The notes: generated from the letters alone by a model not told the origin. A DNA stretch of 64,000 nucleotides from CF-162 sp040882565 (GCA_040882565.1 JBBEAZ010000024.1:248001-312000); one strand, 5' to 3'; shown: positions 35,582 through 44,908, numbered from the stretch's first letter. Made by a program: numbers and translations.

Positions 35582-37413
35582 CGCGGGCGGGTATCGACCA
35601 GCGCCCCGGCGACCAGCTCGTCGAAGCGGTCGAGCGCCGGACTGACCGGCGAGTCGATATCGCGGACCGCGTTCGGATGCGCCAGGTAGCGCTGCGTGTA
35701 TAGCTCGGCCACCAGGCTCTTGCGGTCGTCGCCGAGCTCGCGCAGCTCCCAGTCAGCGCGTTCGCACAGCATCGCCGCGGCGAACACCTCGGCCATGAAC
35801 TGCGCCAGCGGGTAGAGCCGCGCCTCCGCCGTCTCCCCGTCAAGTTGCTTCCACGCCTCGATCGCCGCGACCAGGTCCTGCTTGCGCTCGCGGACGACAC
35901 GGGCAGCCGGGACAGCCTCGCCGGCGTTGTCCAGCGCCTCGTCAATCCGCGCGAGGAACGGCGTGTCCGCGTTCTCACGCTCGATGGCGCGGCGCACGTC
36001 AAGACAGAGGATATTGTCCGGCCCCTCCCAGAGCGTGTTGATCTGCGCGTCACGGAGGATGCGGGCGACAGGCCACGTCTCGACGTAGCCGTTGCCGCCG
36101 TGGACCTCGATCGCGTCGCTGGCCGCCGTGATCCCCAGGCGCGCGGCCTTCAGCTTGGCCAGGGGCGGCACGATGCGGTGGCGCTCCAGCTTCTGCTCTC
36201 CGCGCTGACGGTTCGGGTAGCCGTAGCCTTCAAACAGCAGCGCCTGCACCGCCTCCACGTCCACGATCATCTCAACAAGCTTGCGCTTCATCAGCGGGTG
36301 CTGGATCAGCGGCGTCTTCCAGGAGTTGCGGGCCATGGCGTAGCAGAGCGACTCCACAAGCGCCCGGCGCGCGCAGCCGAGGGCCATCAACGCCACGCCG
36401 AGACGCGCACCGTTGGTCATCGTCATCAGCCGGGCCATACCGCGGCCGTCACTCGGGCTGCCGTCGTCGCTCGTGGCGGGGCCGGACAGCATGAAAGCCT
36501 CCGCGTCCACGAACTCCACCTCGCCCGAGGCCACGGCGTGCGTGCCTAGCTTCTGTTTCAACTGGCGGATCTTCATCGTGTTGCGGGTGCCGTCGCGGCG
36601 GTGCTTCAGCACGAGGAACGGCGTGTTGCCCTTCACTCCGTCAGGAGCGCCGATCGGCTTGGCGAGCACGACGAACGCCTCGCCGTCCAAGTTGGAGGAA
36701 AACCACTTGAAGCCGTTGAGGAGCCACGAATCGCCGTTTGGCGTGGCCGTAGTCTCGAGACCGCCGAGGTCCGAGCCACCGGTGCGTTCCGTGAAGAACT
36801 GCCCTGTGCCGCCGAGCCACTCGCCGGACTCGATCCGCGAGAGCACGTACTGCTGCACGTCCGGCGGCGCGAACTGCGCGACCTGGCTCTCCACCATCCC
36901 GGCGTCCGCGCCCATCGCGCAGGACATCCCGATCTCGGCCTGGTTCAGCATGTAGCCATTCGCCAGCATCAGCGGGCCGGGATTCACACCCGCCGCTTCG
37001 GCCTCGTGGCGGAACCGCGGACCCATGAAGCCGCGCTCCACGAGGTCTCGTTTCGTCGCCTTCGCGGACTCCGCGATCGTGACTTCACTGATGTCGTGGC
37101 CCCAGCGGTCGTACTTCACCAGCTGGGGCGGGTTCTTGTCCGTGATCTCGGCGCGCTCGGCGACCGGCCCGCCCATCAGCTCGCCGAGGTCGTTCAGCCG
37201 CGGTTCGGCCCAGCTGAACTCGTCCGGTGTCAGGTAGTAGCGCATCGCGCGCTGGAGCGTGGGGTCGGATTCGTACCAGTTGAGGCCAATCGCACCCAGG
37301 AAGGCGTCCGTTCGGTAGCGGTCCGTCTTCTCGGGTGTGTTGAACGGCAGCGAATCGACTCGCTCCTCGCCGTACTTCTCCGAGGCTCGGCTGCGCTCTG
37401 CTTCTGTAGTCAT
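35578..37413 (-). CDS. acyl-CoA dehydrogenase, AidB-like
   Basis: 611 residues with the four-domain AidB-like layout. TERTGGSDLGGLETTA near residue 225 and the KWFSSN segment bind FAD, EVHGGNGYVETWP near 455 and LWEGPDNILCLDVRRA near 480 are typical of the AidB branch, and the C-terminal helical domain is extended. AidB proteins are flavoproteins linked to alkylation damage, but many relatives may act on branched acyl-CoA. The cytosolic enzyme is transcribed alone. AGGAGG precedes the ATG, and a TAACG/CGTTA inverted repeat overlaps the promoter region. Confidence 0.87.
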   Translation of the reverse strand: MTTEAERSRASEKYGEERVDSLPFNTPEKTDRYRTDAFLGAIGLNWYESDPTLQRAMRYYLTPDEFSWAEPRLNDLGELMGGPVAERAEITDKNPPQLVKYDRWGHDISEVTIAESAKATKRDLVERGFMGPRFRHEAEAAGVNPGPLMLANGYMLNQAEIGMSCAMGADAGMVESQVAQFAPPDVQQYVLSRIESGEWLGGTGQFFTERTGGSDLGGLETTATPNGDSWLLNGFKWFSSNLDGEAFVVLAKPIGAPDGVKGNTPFLVLKHRRDGTRNTMKIRQLKQKLGTHAVASGEVEFVDAEAFMLSGPATSDDGSPSDGRGMARLMTMTNGARLGVALMALGCARRALVESLCYAMARNSWKTPLIQHPLMKRKLVEMIVDVEAVQALLFEGYGYPNRQRGEQKLERHRIVPPLAKLKAARLGITAASDAIEVHGGNGYVETWPVARILRDAQINTLWEGPDNILCLDVRRAIERENADTPFLARIDEALDNAGEAVPAARVVRERKQDLVAAIEAWKQLDGETAEARLYPLAQFMAEVFAAAMLCERADWELRELGDDRKSLVAELYTQRYLAHPNAVRDIDSPVSPALDRFDELVAGALVDTRPR

Positions 37414-37444
37414 GAGACCCCTCCTGGTGGGGCGACATGCCCCT

Positions 37445-37458
37445 TAACGTTAGCGTTA
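37445..37458. promoter_or_regulatory. TAACG-N4-CGTTA inverted repeat (candidate TetR-type operator)
   Basis: TAACGTTAGCGTTA lies 31 bases upstream of the acyl-CoA dehydrogenase ATG, next to a minus-strand CATAAT that could be its -10 box (about 37458-37463). Such sites often bind TetR-family regulators of acyl-CoA genes; no regulator gene is adjacent. Confidence 0.5.
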
Positions 37459-37519
37459 TTATGGTACACCTTCGCGTGTGGGTGTGGTTGAGCGCCGCCC
37501 GTCGTAAAATGACCGCGAA

Positions 37520-37906
37520 ATGACCTTACGCTGGTCCAACATCTGCATCGACTCGACCGACCCGGCGCCGCTGGCGCGCTGGTGGGCGGATGCGCTCAGC
37601 TGGCGCATCACCCACGAGGGCGACGACGAAGTCGTCCTCGAGCCACCGGCGGGGAGCAAGGAGGACGGCGTCTCGCCCGACATCCTGTTCCTGAAGGTGC
37701 CCGAAGGCAAGACCCTGAAGAACCGCGTGCACATCGACCTGCGCCCGGAACACCGCGACGCCGAGGTGGCTCGCCTCGAAACGTTGGGTGGGAAACGCAT
37801 CGATATCGGCCAGGGCGACGTGACGTGGGTCGTGATGGCCGACCCGCAGGGCAACGAGTTCTGCGTGCTGCGCGCGTTGCGCCCCGATGAGCTTGCGGGC
37901 GCATAG
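37520..37906 (+). CDS. VOC/glyoxalase-like domain protein
   Basis: 128 residues, one Glyoxalase_6-like beta-alpha-beta-beta-beta module pair. Visible marks are MTLRWSNICIDSTDPAPLARWWADALSW-type opening, RVHIDLRPEHRDAEVARLETLG in the middle, and VVMADPQGNEFCVL at the end, where the Glu could bind a metal. The substrate is unknown. It precedes an alpha/beta hydrolase gene by 23 bases on the same strand. Confidence 0.82.
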   Translation: MTLRWSNICIDSTDPAPLARWWADALSWRITHEGDDEVVLEPPAGSKEDGVSPDILFLKVPEGKTLKNRVHIDLRPEHRDAEVARLETLGGKRIDIGQGDVTWVVMADPQGNEFCVLRALRPDELAGA

Positions 37907-37929
37907 TGCTACGCTTTATGTAGACATCC

Positions 37930-38751
37930 ATGGCCACGGTCAACGCGAACGGCATCGAGCTGTACTACGAAGTGCACGGCGCGGGCGAGCCGTTGCTCCT
38001 GATCATGGGCCTCGGCGGCACGGCCGCGACCTGGGACCCGCAGATCCCGGCCTTCTCCCGCGAATACCAGGTGATCGCCTTCGACAACCGTGGTTCCGGC
38101 CGCAGCGAGATGCCTGCCCACCCATACAGCGTCCACCTGATGGCCGACGACACTGCGGCGTTGATGGACGAGCTGGGCATCCAGACGGCGAACGTCTTCG
38201 GGATGTCAATGGGCGGGATGATCGCGCAGGAGCTCTACCACCGCCACGGTGCCCGCGTGCGAACGCTGATGCTGGCGGGCACGATGGCGGGCGGGCCGAT
38301 GGCGACGTTCCCGAACGCCGCGCGTCTCCAGCAGTTCGCGGGCGTCAGGGCGATGTTGCCGGCTGCGGCCGTCGAGGCCGGCCTTTCGTTCTTCTACAGC
38401 GAGGAGTTCATTGCCCGCAACAAGCAACGTCTCATCAAGCGGGCGCTCGAACAGCTGCACCTCGTCGCGCCGGCCCAGTCCCTGCAGAAGCAACTGATGG
38501 CAGTCCTCGGCTTCAATGCGCACGGCCGTCTGCACAACATCCGCGTGCCAACGCTGGTCATGGGCGGCACGGAGGACAAGATCGTACCGTTCAAGAACCA
38601 GGAGATGCTGGCCAAGCACATCCCCGACGCGCGCTTCGTCACCTTCCACGGCGCCGGGCACGGGTTCCTCTTCGAACGCGCGGAGGCGGTCAACCGCGCG
38701 GTGCTGTCGTTCCTGGGCGAACACCGCACGCATTTCGTCTCGGCGAAGTAG
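37930..38751 (+). CDS. alpha/beta hydrolase
   Basis: 273 residues. The oxyanion segment LIMGLGGTAATWDPQIP, FDNRGSGRSEMP, the nucleophile elbow GMSMGGMIAQE (Ser near residue 97), the acid region GGTEDKIVPF and the catalytic His in GAGHGFLFE define a complete catalytic triad. It is similar to esterases and 3-oxoadipate enol-lactonase-like enzymes; the substrate cannot be assigned. Nine bases separate it from the following GNAT gene, so VOC, hydrolase and GNAT probably share a message. Confidence 0.87.
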   Translation: MATVNANGIELYYEVHGAGEPLLLIMGLGGTAATWDPQIPAFSREYQVIAFDNRGSGRSEMPAHPYSVHLMADDTAALMDELGIQTANVFGMSMGGMIAQELYHRHGARVRTLMLAGTMAGGPMATFPNAARLQQFAGVRAMLPAAAVEAGLSFFYSEEFIARNKQRLIKRALEQLHLVAPAQSLQKQLMAVLGFNAHGRLHNIRVPTLVMGGTEDKIVPFKNQEMLAKHIPDARFVTFHGAGHGFLFERAEAVNRAVLSFLGEHRTHFVSAK

Positions 38752-38759
38752 CCGCGTCC

Positions 38760-39215
38760 ATGACGATCGCGATCAGGCCGGCCACGATCGCCGATGAAGA
38801 CGCCATCCTGGACCTCCTACCTCAGCTCTTCGAGCCTCCGGCAGCCCGACCACCACCCGGCTATACACGTGAACGAGGCTGCCGCGGGGTGCGCTGGGCG
38901 GTCGGGCAGCCCGACGCGGACATCCTGCTGGCGCTTGACGGCGCGCGCTTGGTCGGACTCGCCAGCGTGTATGCCGACATCGAGTCGATCCGATTCGGCC
39001 GCCGCACCTGGCTGCAGGACCTCATCGTCGACCGCGACGCGCGCTCCGCCGGCGTTGGCAAAGCGTTGCTCGCCGCTGCGGCCGCCTGGGGCCTCGAGCG
39101 CGGCTGTACGCACCTCGAACTGTCGTCCGGAAGTGGACGTGTCGACGCGCACCGCTTCTACGAGCGCGAAGGGATGGGGATGAGTTACTGCTTCAGCTTG
39201 TGGCTGGAGGAATAG
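38760..39215 (+). CDS. GNAT-family N-acetyltransferase
   Basis: 151 residues with the complete GNAT fold: IRPATIADEDAILDLLP at the start, LQDLIVDRDARSAGVGKALL (acetyl-CoA-binding V-x-x-x-x-R-x-x-G-x-G/A pattern) in the middle, and AHRFYEREGMGMSYCFSLWL at the end. The substrate is not predictable. ATG at 38760, eight bases after the hydrolase stop. A stretch of Pro residues (PPAARPPPGY) near residue 30 is unusual. Confidence 0.85.
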   Translation: MTIAIRPATIADEDAILDLLPQLFEPPAARPPPGYTRERGCRGVRWAVGQPDADILLALDGARLVGLASVYADIESIRFGRRTWLQDLIVDRDARSAGVGKALLAAAAAWGLERGCTHLELSSGSGRVDAHRFYEREGMGMSYCFSLWLEE

Positions 39216-39240
39216 CGGCGCGGCCACCTCACGTCGTTCC

Positions 39241-39270
39241 TTGACCCGCCAGCATCCCTCTACCTACAAT
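39241..39270 (+). promoter_or_regulatory. promoter of coaE
   Basis: TTGACC, an 18-base spacer and TACAAT (39265-39270). The leader carries a GCGCGC/GCGCGC hairpin at about 39276-39293. Confidence 0.6.
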
Positions 39271-39331
39271 CTGGATGCGCGCAGGGGGCGCGCTTCTTCA
39301 TCTCTACGCCGTTAAGTGAAGGGTTGAGCGC

Positions 39332-39940
39332 ATGTATGTGATCGGGTTGACCGGCGGCATCGGCAGCGGCAAATCGACCGTCGCGAAGGTGCTCGAAGAG
39401 CAAGGCGCGACGGTGGTCAGCGCCGACCTCGTCGGCCACGAGGTCTATAACCCCGGCCGGCCCGCCTGGCAGGAGATCGTCAACGAGTTCGGGCAGGACG
39501 TCGTCGGCCCGGACGGCACGATCGACCGCAAGAAGCTCGGCACGATTGCATTCGCCGACCCCAAGCGGCTGGCCGCGCTCAACGCCATCGTGCACCCACG
39601 CATGAAAGGCATGATGCGCGAACGACTCGCCGCGCTGGCCCGCGAAGGCGTCGACATCGCCGTGCTCGAAGCCGCGCTCCTCTTCGAGGCGAAATGGGAC
39701 GACCTGGCCGACGAGATCTGGGTCACCGTTATCCCGCCCGACGTCGCAGCGAAGCGGACAGCCGAACGCAGCGGCCTCTCGGCGGTGGAAGTGCTGGAGC
39801 GCATCCGCAGCCAGATGACGAACGAAGAACGAGTACGCGGAGCAGACGTCGTCATCGACACGGACTGCACCCCGCAAGAGACGGCAAAGCGGGCGCTCGA
39901 TGCGTGGGAGACGGTGAAGGCGCGACTGGCGAGCGCTTGA
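39332..39940 (+). CDS. coaE: dephospho-CoA kinase
   Basis: 202 residues. The P-loop GGIGSGKS (residues 8-15), SADLVGHEVYNPG, IVHPRMKGMM and DIAVLEAALLFEAKWDDL are the CoaE landmarks. The enzyme phosphorylates the ribose 3'-OH of dephospho-CoA, the last step of CoA synthesis. Full family length. Good housekeeping promoter about 60 bases upstream. Confidence 0.95.
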   Translation: MYVIGLTGGIGSGKSTVAKVLEEQGATVVSADLVGHEVYNPGRPAWQEIVNEFGQDVVGPDGTIDRKKLGTIAFADPKRLAALNAIVHPRMKGMMRERLAALAREGVDIAVLEAALLFEAKWDDLADEIWVTVIPPDVAAKRTAERSGLSAVEVLERIRSQMTNEERVRGADVVIDTDCTPQETAKRALDAWETVKARLASA

Positions 39941-39994
39941 GACGTTAAGCCTAATGTATGCTAGAACAAGAATGAGGGAGCCCGAGCGAGCGTT

Positions 39995-40879
39995 ATGACC
40001 ACCGAATCGACCTACCGCCAGTACGCCATCGAAGAGTATGTCGTCACGACCGAGCCCTACTACGAGCCCGTAAGCGACGAGATCGAGCTCTTCAAGGCAG
40101 CCTACGCGGAGAAGATCCCGGTGCTACTCAAGGGCCCCACGGGCTGCGGCAAGACGCGTTTCGTCGAATACATGGCGTTCATGCTCGGCCGCCCCGTGAC
40201 GGTCACCCGCGAAGCTGATGGTGTGGTGCAGGGCGAGGAGTCCGGCATGCCGCTGGTCACCGTCGCCTGCCACGAGGACCTGACGGCCTCGGACCTCGTC
40301 GGCCGCTACCTGCTCGAAGGTGACTCGACCCGCTGGGTGGACGGCCCGCTGACGCGCGCCGTAAAGACCGGCGCCATCTGCTACCTGGACGAGATCGTCG
40401 AGGCGCGCAAGGACACGACCGTGCTCGTCCACCCCCTGACCGACCACCGCCGCCTGCTGCCGATCGAGAAGCTCGGCCAGATCGTCGAGGCGCGGGACGG
40501 CTTCGTCCTCGTGATCTCGTACAACCCCGGCTACCAGAGCGCCCTCAAGGACCTCAAGCACTCGACCCGCCAGCGTTTCATGGCGATCGAGTTCGGCTAC
40601 CCACCCCGCGACCTCGAGTTGAAGATCATCGCCCACGAGGCGGGCGTCTCGGACGCCGTCGCCAACGACCTCGCGAAGCTGGGCGAGAAGGTGCGCCACC
40701 TGAAGGAGCACGGCCTCGCCGAGGGCGTCAGCACGCGCCTCCTGATCTACGCCGGGAAGCTGATCCACGAAGGGATCAGCGCCCGCCGCGCCTGCCAGGT
40801 CGCCGTGACCTGGGCGCTGACGGACGACGCCGACGTACAACGGAGCATCGAAGAGGTTGTCTCTTCGATCTTCGAATAG
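39995..40879 (+). CDS. MoxR-family AAA+ ATPase (CbbQ/NorQ-like)
   Basis: 294 residues. Walker A is GPTGCGKT near residue 47, Walker B is AICYLDEIVEAR near 128, and the C-terminal lid helix is present. The ATPase pairs with the large VWA protein downstream; in the CbbQ/CbbO, NorQ/NorD and MoxR systems such pairs use ATP to remodel or metallate a partner enzyme. Neither RuBisCO nor nitric oxide reductase is encoded nearby, so the client is unknown. It is followed by the VWA gene after 33 bases. Confidence 0.9.
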   Translation: MTTESTYRQYAIEEYVVTTEPYYEPVSDEIELFKAAYAEKIPVLLKGPTGCGKTRFVEYMAFMLGRPVTVTREADGVVQGEESGMPLVTVACHEDLTASDLVGRYLLEGDSTRWVDGPLTRAVKTGAICYLDEIVEARKDTTVLVHPLTDHRRLLPIEKLGQIVEARDGFVLVISYNPGYQSALKDLKHSTRQRFMAIEFGYPPRDLELKIIAHEAGVSDAVANDLAKLGEKVRHLKEHGLAEGVSTRLLIYAGKLIHEGISARRACQVAVTWALTDDADVQRSIEEVVSSIFE

Positions 40880-40912
40880 CGCGCAAGCGCTCTTCGGTCT
40901 GGATCACCTTGA

Positions 40913-43900
40913 ATGACTGAACGTACTCGCATTTACTCCTCGTACGAGAAGCAGCTAACGCCCTTCTCGACCAGCCTCGTCGCGGAGTTCCGCCGCACCG
41001 CCGACGCCGTCGGCGAGCTGATGACCGACGACGAGCTGCGCCAGTGGGCTGACGAGGGCCTGGAGCTGGCCAAACAGTCGTGGCGGTCGTGGGAAGCGGC
41101 AGGCGAGTACTATCGCGTGACACCGCAGATCCTGCCGCTCCTCGGCAACGATGGCTTCCAGCGCTGGGCGAAGCACGGCCGCGAACTCGCAGAGCTTTCG
41201 TCTGCGCTCGCCGCTTCGTTCTTCCGCGCTTCGCCGGGCACGCTGCCCGCCGTCGGCCCGGCACGCATGGGCGACTGGATGGGCCTAGGGCGGCTCCTCT
41301 ACAAGGGCACGTGGCGCTCGGCGTCGCTGGCCGTGCAGTTCTTCGACGGCAGCCCGCACCTCTTCGATAAGCTGACGATCGACGAAGCGCGCGTCCTCGT
41401 GCGTTTCGTCGATGCCCTTTGCGACCGCTCCTACGACCTCGCCTCGCACTGCCTAACGATCGCCCCGCAGGCGCTCGATCCGCTGGAGGGCGATGACCGG
41501 GCGGCGTTCCTGATCTTTGCCGAAGCACTCGCCTCGACCGGCTGGGCCGACGCGCGCTCGTACCTGGAGAAGGGCCCCGCGCTCCTGGCCCATGTCCAGG
41601 GCGTGCAGCGCGGCCGCTTCCTGGAGTTGGCCCGCGAGCTGGCGCGCCGCGAAGGCCGGCAGGCGTTCTCGTTCTTCGCCGAAGCTGCCCGCGCTCTCGC
41701 CCAGGTTGACCACGAAACGCACGGCCTGCTCTTGTCGTTAGCCGAGGACCTCGTCGAGCGCTCACCCCTTGCCGCGATGGAGTTCCTGAAGACGGCCTCG
41801 ACCGCCCTCGATCGCATCCCGGTCGACACGATCGCCGACTGGCACAGCGTAGGTAGCGACTTGCTCGACCAGAGCGTCGACGGCGGCGAGGCCTACTTCC
41901 GCATGGAATCGAGCCGCGGCGAGCAAGTGCTCGAAGCGCTCTCCTCGCGCGTCGAACTGAGCCGCGTCGCCGACATCCTCCGTATGTATGGCAAGGCTTT
42001 GACCGGATTCGACGTCGCGGTGCACTCGTCCGAGGCGTTGGCGGAGAAGGGCATCGGTTGGGTGGAGGGCGACGCGCCGTCGACCGAGGGCAGCGCGATC
42101 TTCCTGCCGCCACACGTCGAGGAGTTCACCGAAAAGGAGCAGAACTTCGGCGTCTACAAGGTCTACTGCACGCACCAGGCCGGACACCTTGAGTTCGGCA
42201 CCTTCGAGTTCCTCTTCGAGCGCGAAGGGACGATCTTCCCCAACCTGCGCTTCGACGCTGAGAAGCAGCGTCCGGCGATCGCGCCCACGGCGCCGCCCAT
42301 CGATTCCGACGGCCACGTCGACGCCCCGGGCGAGGCGACAATCCCGCTGCACGAGCCGCTCACAGACATGGAGCGCTTCTTCGACCTCTTCCCGGACCGC
42401 AAGCTCGCCTCAGACCTTTTCGCAATCGTCGAGGACGCGCGTATCGACGTCCTCATTGGCCAGGAGTACGGCGGCATCCGCAGGCCCTACGGCGAGCGCC
42501 AGGGCCGCGAGCTGGACCGCCGCCCGGTCGTCGACCAGCTGCCGCTGCGCCAGGCTTTCGTCGAGAACCTCGTGCGGGCCAGCCTCGGCGGCCTCGACCG
42601 CATCGTCTGGCCGGAGCAACTGCTTGGCTTGATGGCGGACGCAGTCGGCGTCCTCGAGACGCTGCGCCAGCCCCAGGCCACAGTCGAAGACTCGGCCGAG
42701 GCGACGCTGCGGATGTACCGGATCGCCAACGAGATCCCGAACGTCGCGCCCGAGCTGATGGACGACTGGATGCAGATGGAAGAGGACAACCTCAACGTCT
42801 CGCCGATGACGGCCGAGTCAATGGGCCAGGACGCCAGCGCGGAGATGCCCCAGGGCGAGCCGATGCCGTACGAAAGCCCCCAGCCGGTCGACTTTCGCGG
42901 CGAGTTCAAGCCAGAGACCGTGCAGATGCTGATGAAGCTGCGTCAGCAGCGCAACGAGCAAGGCCAAGCCTCGCCGATCTCGCCGGAGCAACTCCGACAG
43001 ATGCTCGAGAAGAGCGTCGAGATCACCCTCGCCGACATGGCCGAGGCGGACCTCACGCAATCATCGGAGTTATTCCTCGCGAACCTGATCAAGGAGCTGA
43101 GCCAGCAGCAAGACCAGAAGCCCGGCCAGCAGAAGCCGATGCCGCTCAAGGACGGCCAGCCGGTCACCGGCCTGAGCACCGAGGACGACGAACACGCGCT
43201 GCCCGTCGAGCCGAAGTACTTCTTCTACGACGAGTGGGACTTCCGCGCCGGCGACTACCGCCCGCGCTGGTGCCGCATCGTCGAGTACCCGGTCGCCGAG
43301 GGCACGGAGGAGTACTACGACCAGACGCTTGTCAAGTACGCCTCGCTCGTCGGCCAGACGCGCCGCCAGTTCGAGCTGCTGCGCCCTGAGATGTACCGCA
43401 AGATCAAGCGCCTCCTCGACGGCGAGGAACTGGACTTCGACGCCGTCACCGACTACGCGGTCGAGCGCCGCGCCCGCGTCACGCCCAACGACAAGATCTA
43501 CTGGCGCCGCAACAAGATCGAGCGCGACGTCAGCGTCGCTTTCCTGCTCGACATGAGCGCCTCGACCGACGAGGAGATCGCCAAGCACGAGCGGCGCTAC
43601 CAGCAGGACGACTTCGACGACGACCCGCGTCGCTACTTCTCGTGGTGGATGGCCCGCCGCGCCCAGGAGCTACTGATGCCGCCCAAGCGGATCATCGACG
43701 TCGAGAAGGAGAGCATCGTCCTCCTGATCAAAGCCCTGGAGACGATCGGCGACGCCTACGGCATCTACGGCTTCTCAGGCTACGGCCGCGACAACGTCGA
43801 GTTCTACGTCGTCAAGGACCTCGAGGAAGGCTTCTCAGACCACGTCAAGCGCCGCATCGACAAGATCGCGCCCGTCCGCTCGACGCGCATGGGTCCGGCG

Positions 43901-44212
43901 ATCCGCCACGCCACGACGAAGCTGCAGGCCCACGACTCCAAGGTGCGCATCCTCTTCCTCGTCTCGGACGGCCGCCCGCAGGACCACGGCTACGGCCGCG
44001 ACCGCACCGAGAAGGAGTACGCCATCCACGACACGCACCAGGCGCTCATGGAAGCCAAGCGCATGGGCATCGTCCCCTTCTGCCTGACCGTCGACCGCTA
44101 CGGCCACGACTACCTCAAGCAAATGTGCCAGGACATCGGCTACGAAGTCGTCCCCGACATCGAGTCCCTACCCTCGCGCATCACGACGCTGTACCGCCAA
44201 CTGACGGCGTAG
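40913..44212 (+). CDS. large VWA-domain protein, CbbO/NorD-like partner of the MoxR ATPase
   Basis: 1099 residues. The first 370 or so form a helical repeat region (repeated ALA/LAxxL helices such as RRTADAVGELMTDDELRQWA). A central CbbO/NorD-like region follows with DMERFFDLFPDRKLASDLFAIVEDARID. A Gln/Glu/Pro-rich segment (about 620-760) leads to a C-terminal VWA domain with the MIDAS motif DMSAST near residue 880. The VWA domain should bind divalent metal and recruit a client to the ATPase ring. Its last 24 bases recur at 48367. Confidence 0.87.
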   Translation: MTERTRIYSSYEKQLTPFSTSLVAEFRRTADAVGELMTDDELRQWADEGLELAKQSWRSWEAAGEYYRVTPQILPLLGNDGFQRWAKHGRELAELSSALAASFFRASPGTLPAVGPARMGDWMGLGRLLYKGTWRSASLAVQFFDGSPHLFDKLTIDEARVLVRFVDALCDRSYDLASHCLTIAPQALDPLEGDDRAAFLIFAEALASTGWADARSYLEKGPALLAHVQGVQRGRFLELARELARREGRQAFSFFAEAARALAQVDHETHGLLLSLAEDLVERSPLAAMEFLKTASTALDRIPVDTIADWHSVGSDLLDQSVDGGEAYFRMESSRGEQVLEALSSRVELSRVADILRMYGKALTGFDVAVHSSEALAEKGIGWVEGDAPSTEGSAIFLPPHVEEFTEKEQNFGVYKVYCTHQAGHLEFGTFEFLFEREGTIFPNLRFDAEKQRPAIAPTAPPIDSDGHVDAPGEATIPLHEPLTDMERFFDLFPDRKLASDLFAIVEDARIDVLIGQEYGGIRRPYGERQGRELDRRPVVDQLPLRQAFVENLVRASLGGLDRIVWPEQLLGLMADAVGVLETLRQPQATVEDSAEATLRMYRIANEIPNVAPELMDDWMQMEEDNLNVSPMTAESMGQDASAEMPQGEPMPYESPQPVDFRGEFKPETVQMLMKLRQQRNEQGQASPISPEQLRQMLEKSVEITLADMAEADLTQSSELFLANLIKELSQQQDQKPGQQKPMPLKDGQPVTGLSTEDDEHALPVEPKYFFYDEWDFRAGDYRPRWCRIVEYPVAEGTEEYYDQTLVKYASLVGQTRRQFELLRPEMYRKIKRLLDGEELDFDAVTDYAVERRARVTPNDKIYWRRNKIERDVSVAFLLDMSASTDEEIAKHERRYQQDDFDDDPRRYFSWWMARRAQELLMPPKRIIDVEKESIVLLIKALETIGDAYGIYGFSGYGRDNVEFYVVKDLEEGFSDHVKRRIDKIAPVRSTRMGPAIRHATTKLQAHDSKVRILFLVSDGRPQDHGYGRDRTEKEYAIHDTHQALMEAKRMGIVPFCLTVDRYGHDYLKQMCQDIGYEVVPDIESLPSRITTLYRQLTA
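44189..44212 (+). repeat. 24-base direct repeat, copy 1 (end of the VWA gene)
   Basis: The bases encoding LYRQLTA-stop recur at 48367-48390 with 22 of 24 identical, including the stop codon. The 4.15 kb between them is an accessory block. Confidence 0.75.
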
Positions 44213-44236
44213 CGTTCCACCGGGCAAACCACGCCC

Positions 44237-44262
44237 CGGTAGGGGCGCTGCTTGCCGCGCCC
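44237..44262 (+). repeat. REP element left of the RAYT gene
   Basis: A 26-base element with head CGGTAGGGGCG and an internal stem GGGCGC/GCGCCC around TGCTTGCC. It is the inverted partner of 44839-44864. Confidence 0.8.
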
Positions 44263-44365
44263 ATCGACGCTCCGATCTGGCAGAACCTTCCGCGAAACTG
44301 TGCCACATACCGCTTGGCGGTCGCCGCGCCTGTGTCAGATCCATCCCGGCGTGCCGTACGAGCCA

Positions 44366-44830
44366 ATGATTCACCACCGCCGCTCGATCCGCATTCCTGG
44401 ATACGACTACGCCGTGGCGGGTTACTACTACGTCACTATGTGCACCGCCGAGCGCGAACTGACCCTGGAATTCGCAAACGTCCGCGACGCCGTCTACGAG
44501 GTGTGGAACGGTCTACCGAAACGCTTCCCCGGCCTCGACATCGACGAATTCGTCGTCATGCCGAATCACGTGCACGGGATCATCATCCTGCAACCCGACG
44601 CTCGACGACTCGTTGCTCTGGCAGATGTCATGCGCGCGTTCAAATCGATCAGCGCGATCGCAGGAAACCGCGTCCTTGGCAGGTCTGGCCGCCCGTTCTG
44701 GCAGCGCAATCTCTATGAGCGCGACATTCGCCGAGACCGGGAACTAGATGCGGTTCGCGAATACATTCGCAGCAATCCGCTGAATTGGGACGTTGATCCC
44801 GAAAACCCGGCGCGTCGTCGCACAGCGTAG
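44366..44830 (+). mobile_element. REP-associated tyrosine transposase (RAYT, Y1_Tnp family)
   Basis: 154 residues from the ATG at 44366; a GTG at 44351 is possible. HRRSIRIPGYDYAVAGYYYVT is the usual RAYT opening, the metal-binding HUH motif is VMPNHVHGIII near residue 65, and YIRSNPLNW near 130 carries the catalytic Tyr. RAYTs are single-copy, IS200-derived HUH endonucleases that process REP hairpins. Inverted 26-base REP elements flank it at 100 bases upstream and nine bases downstream, so the element looks complete. It lies after the VWA gene in the accessory block. Confidence 0.88.
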
Positions 44831-44838
44831 CGTGGGCA

Positions 44839-44864
44839 GGGCGCAGCAAGCGGCGCCCCTACCG
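44839..44864 (-). repeat. REP element right of the RAYT gene
   Basis: Read on the minus strand it matches the left element in 24 of 26 bases. The two differences are T-to-C and C-to-T at the mirrored loop-proximal positions. Confidence 0.8.
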
Positions 44865-44908
44865 GACGGTGACCAGGAAACCGTAAGCCGTACCACAGAC
44901 GTAAACCA

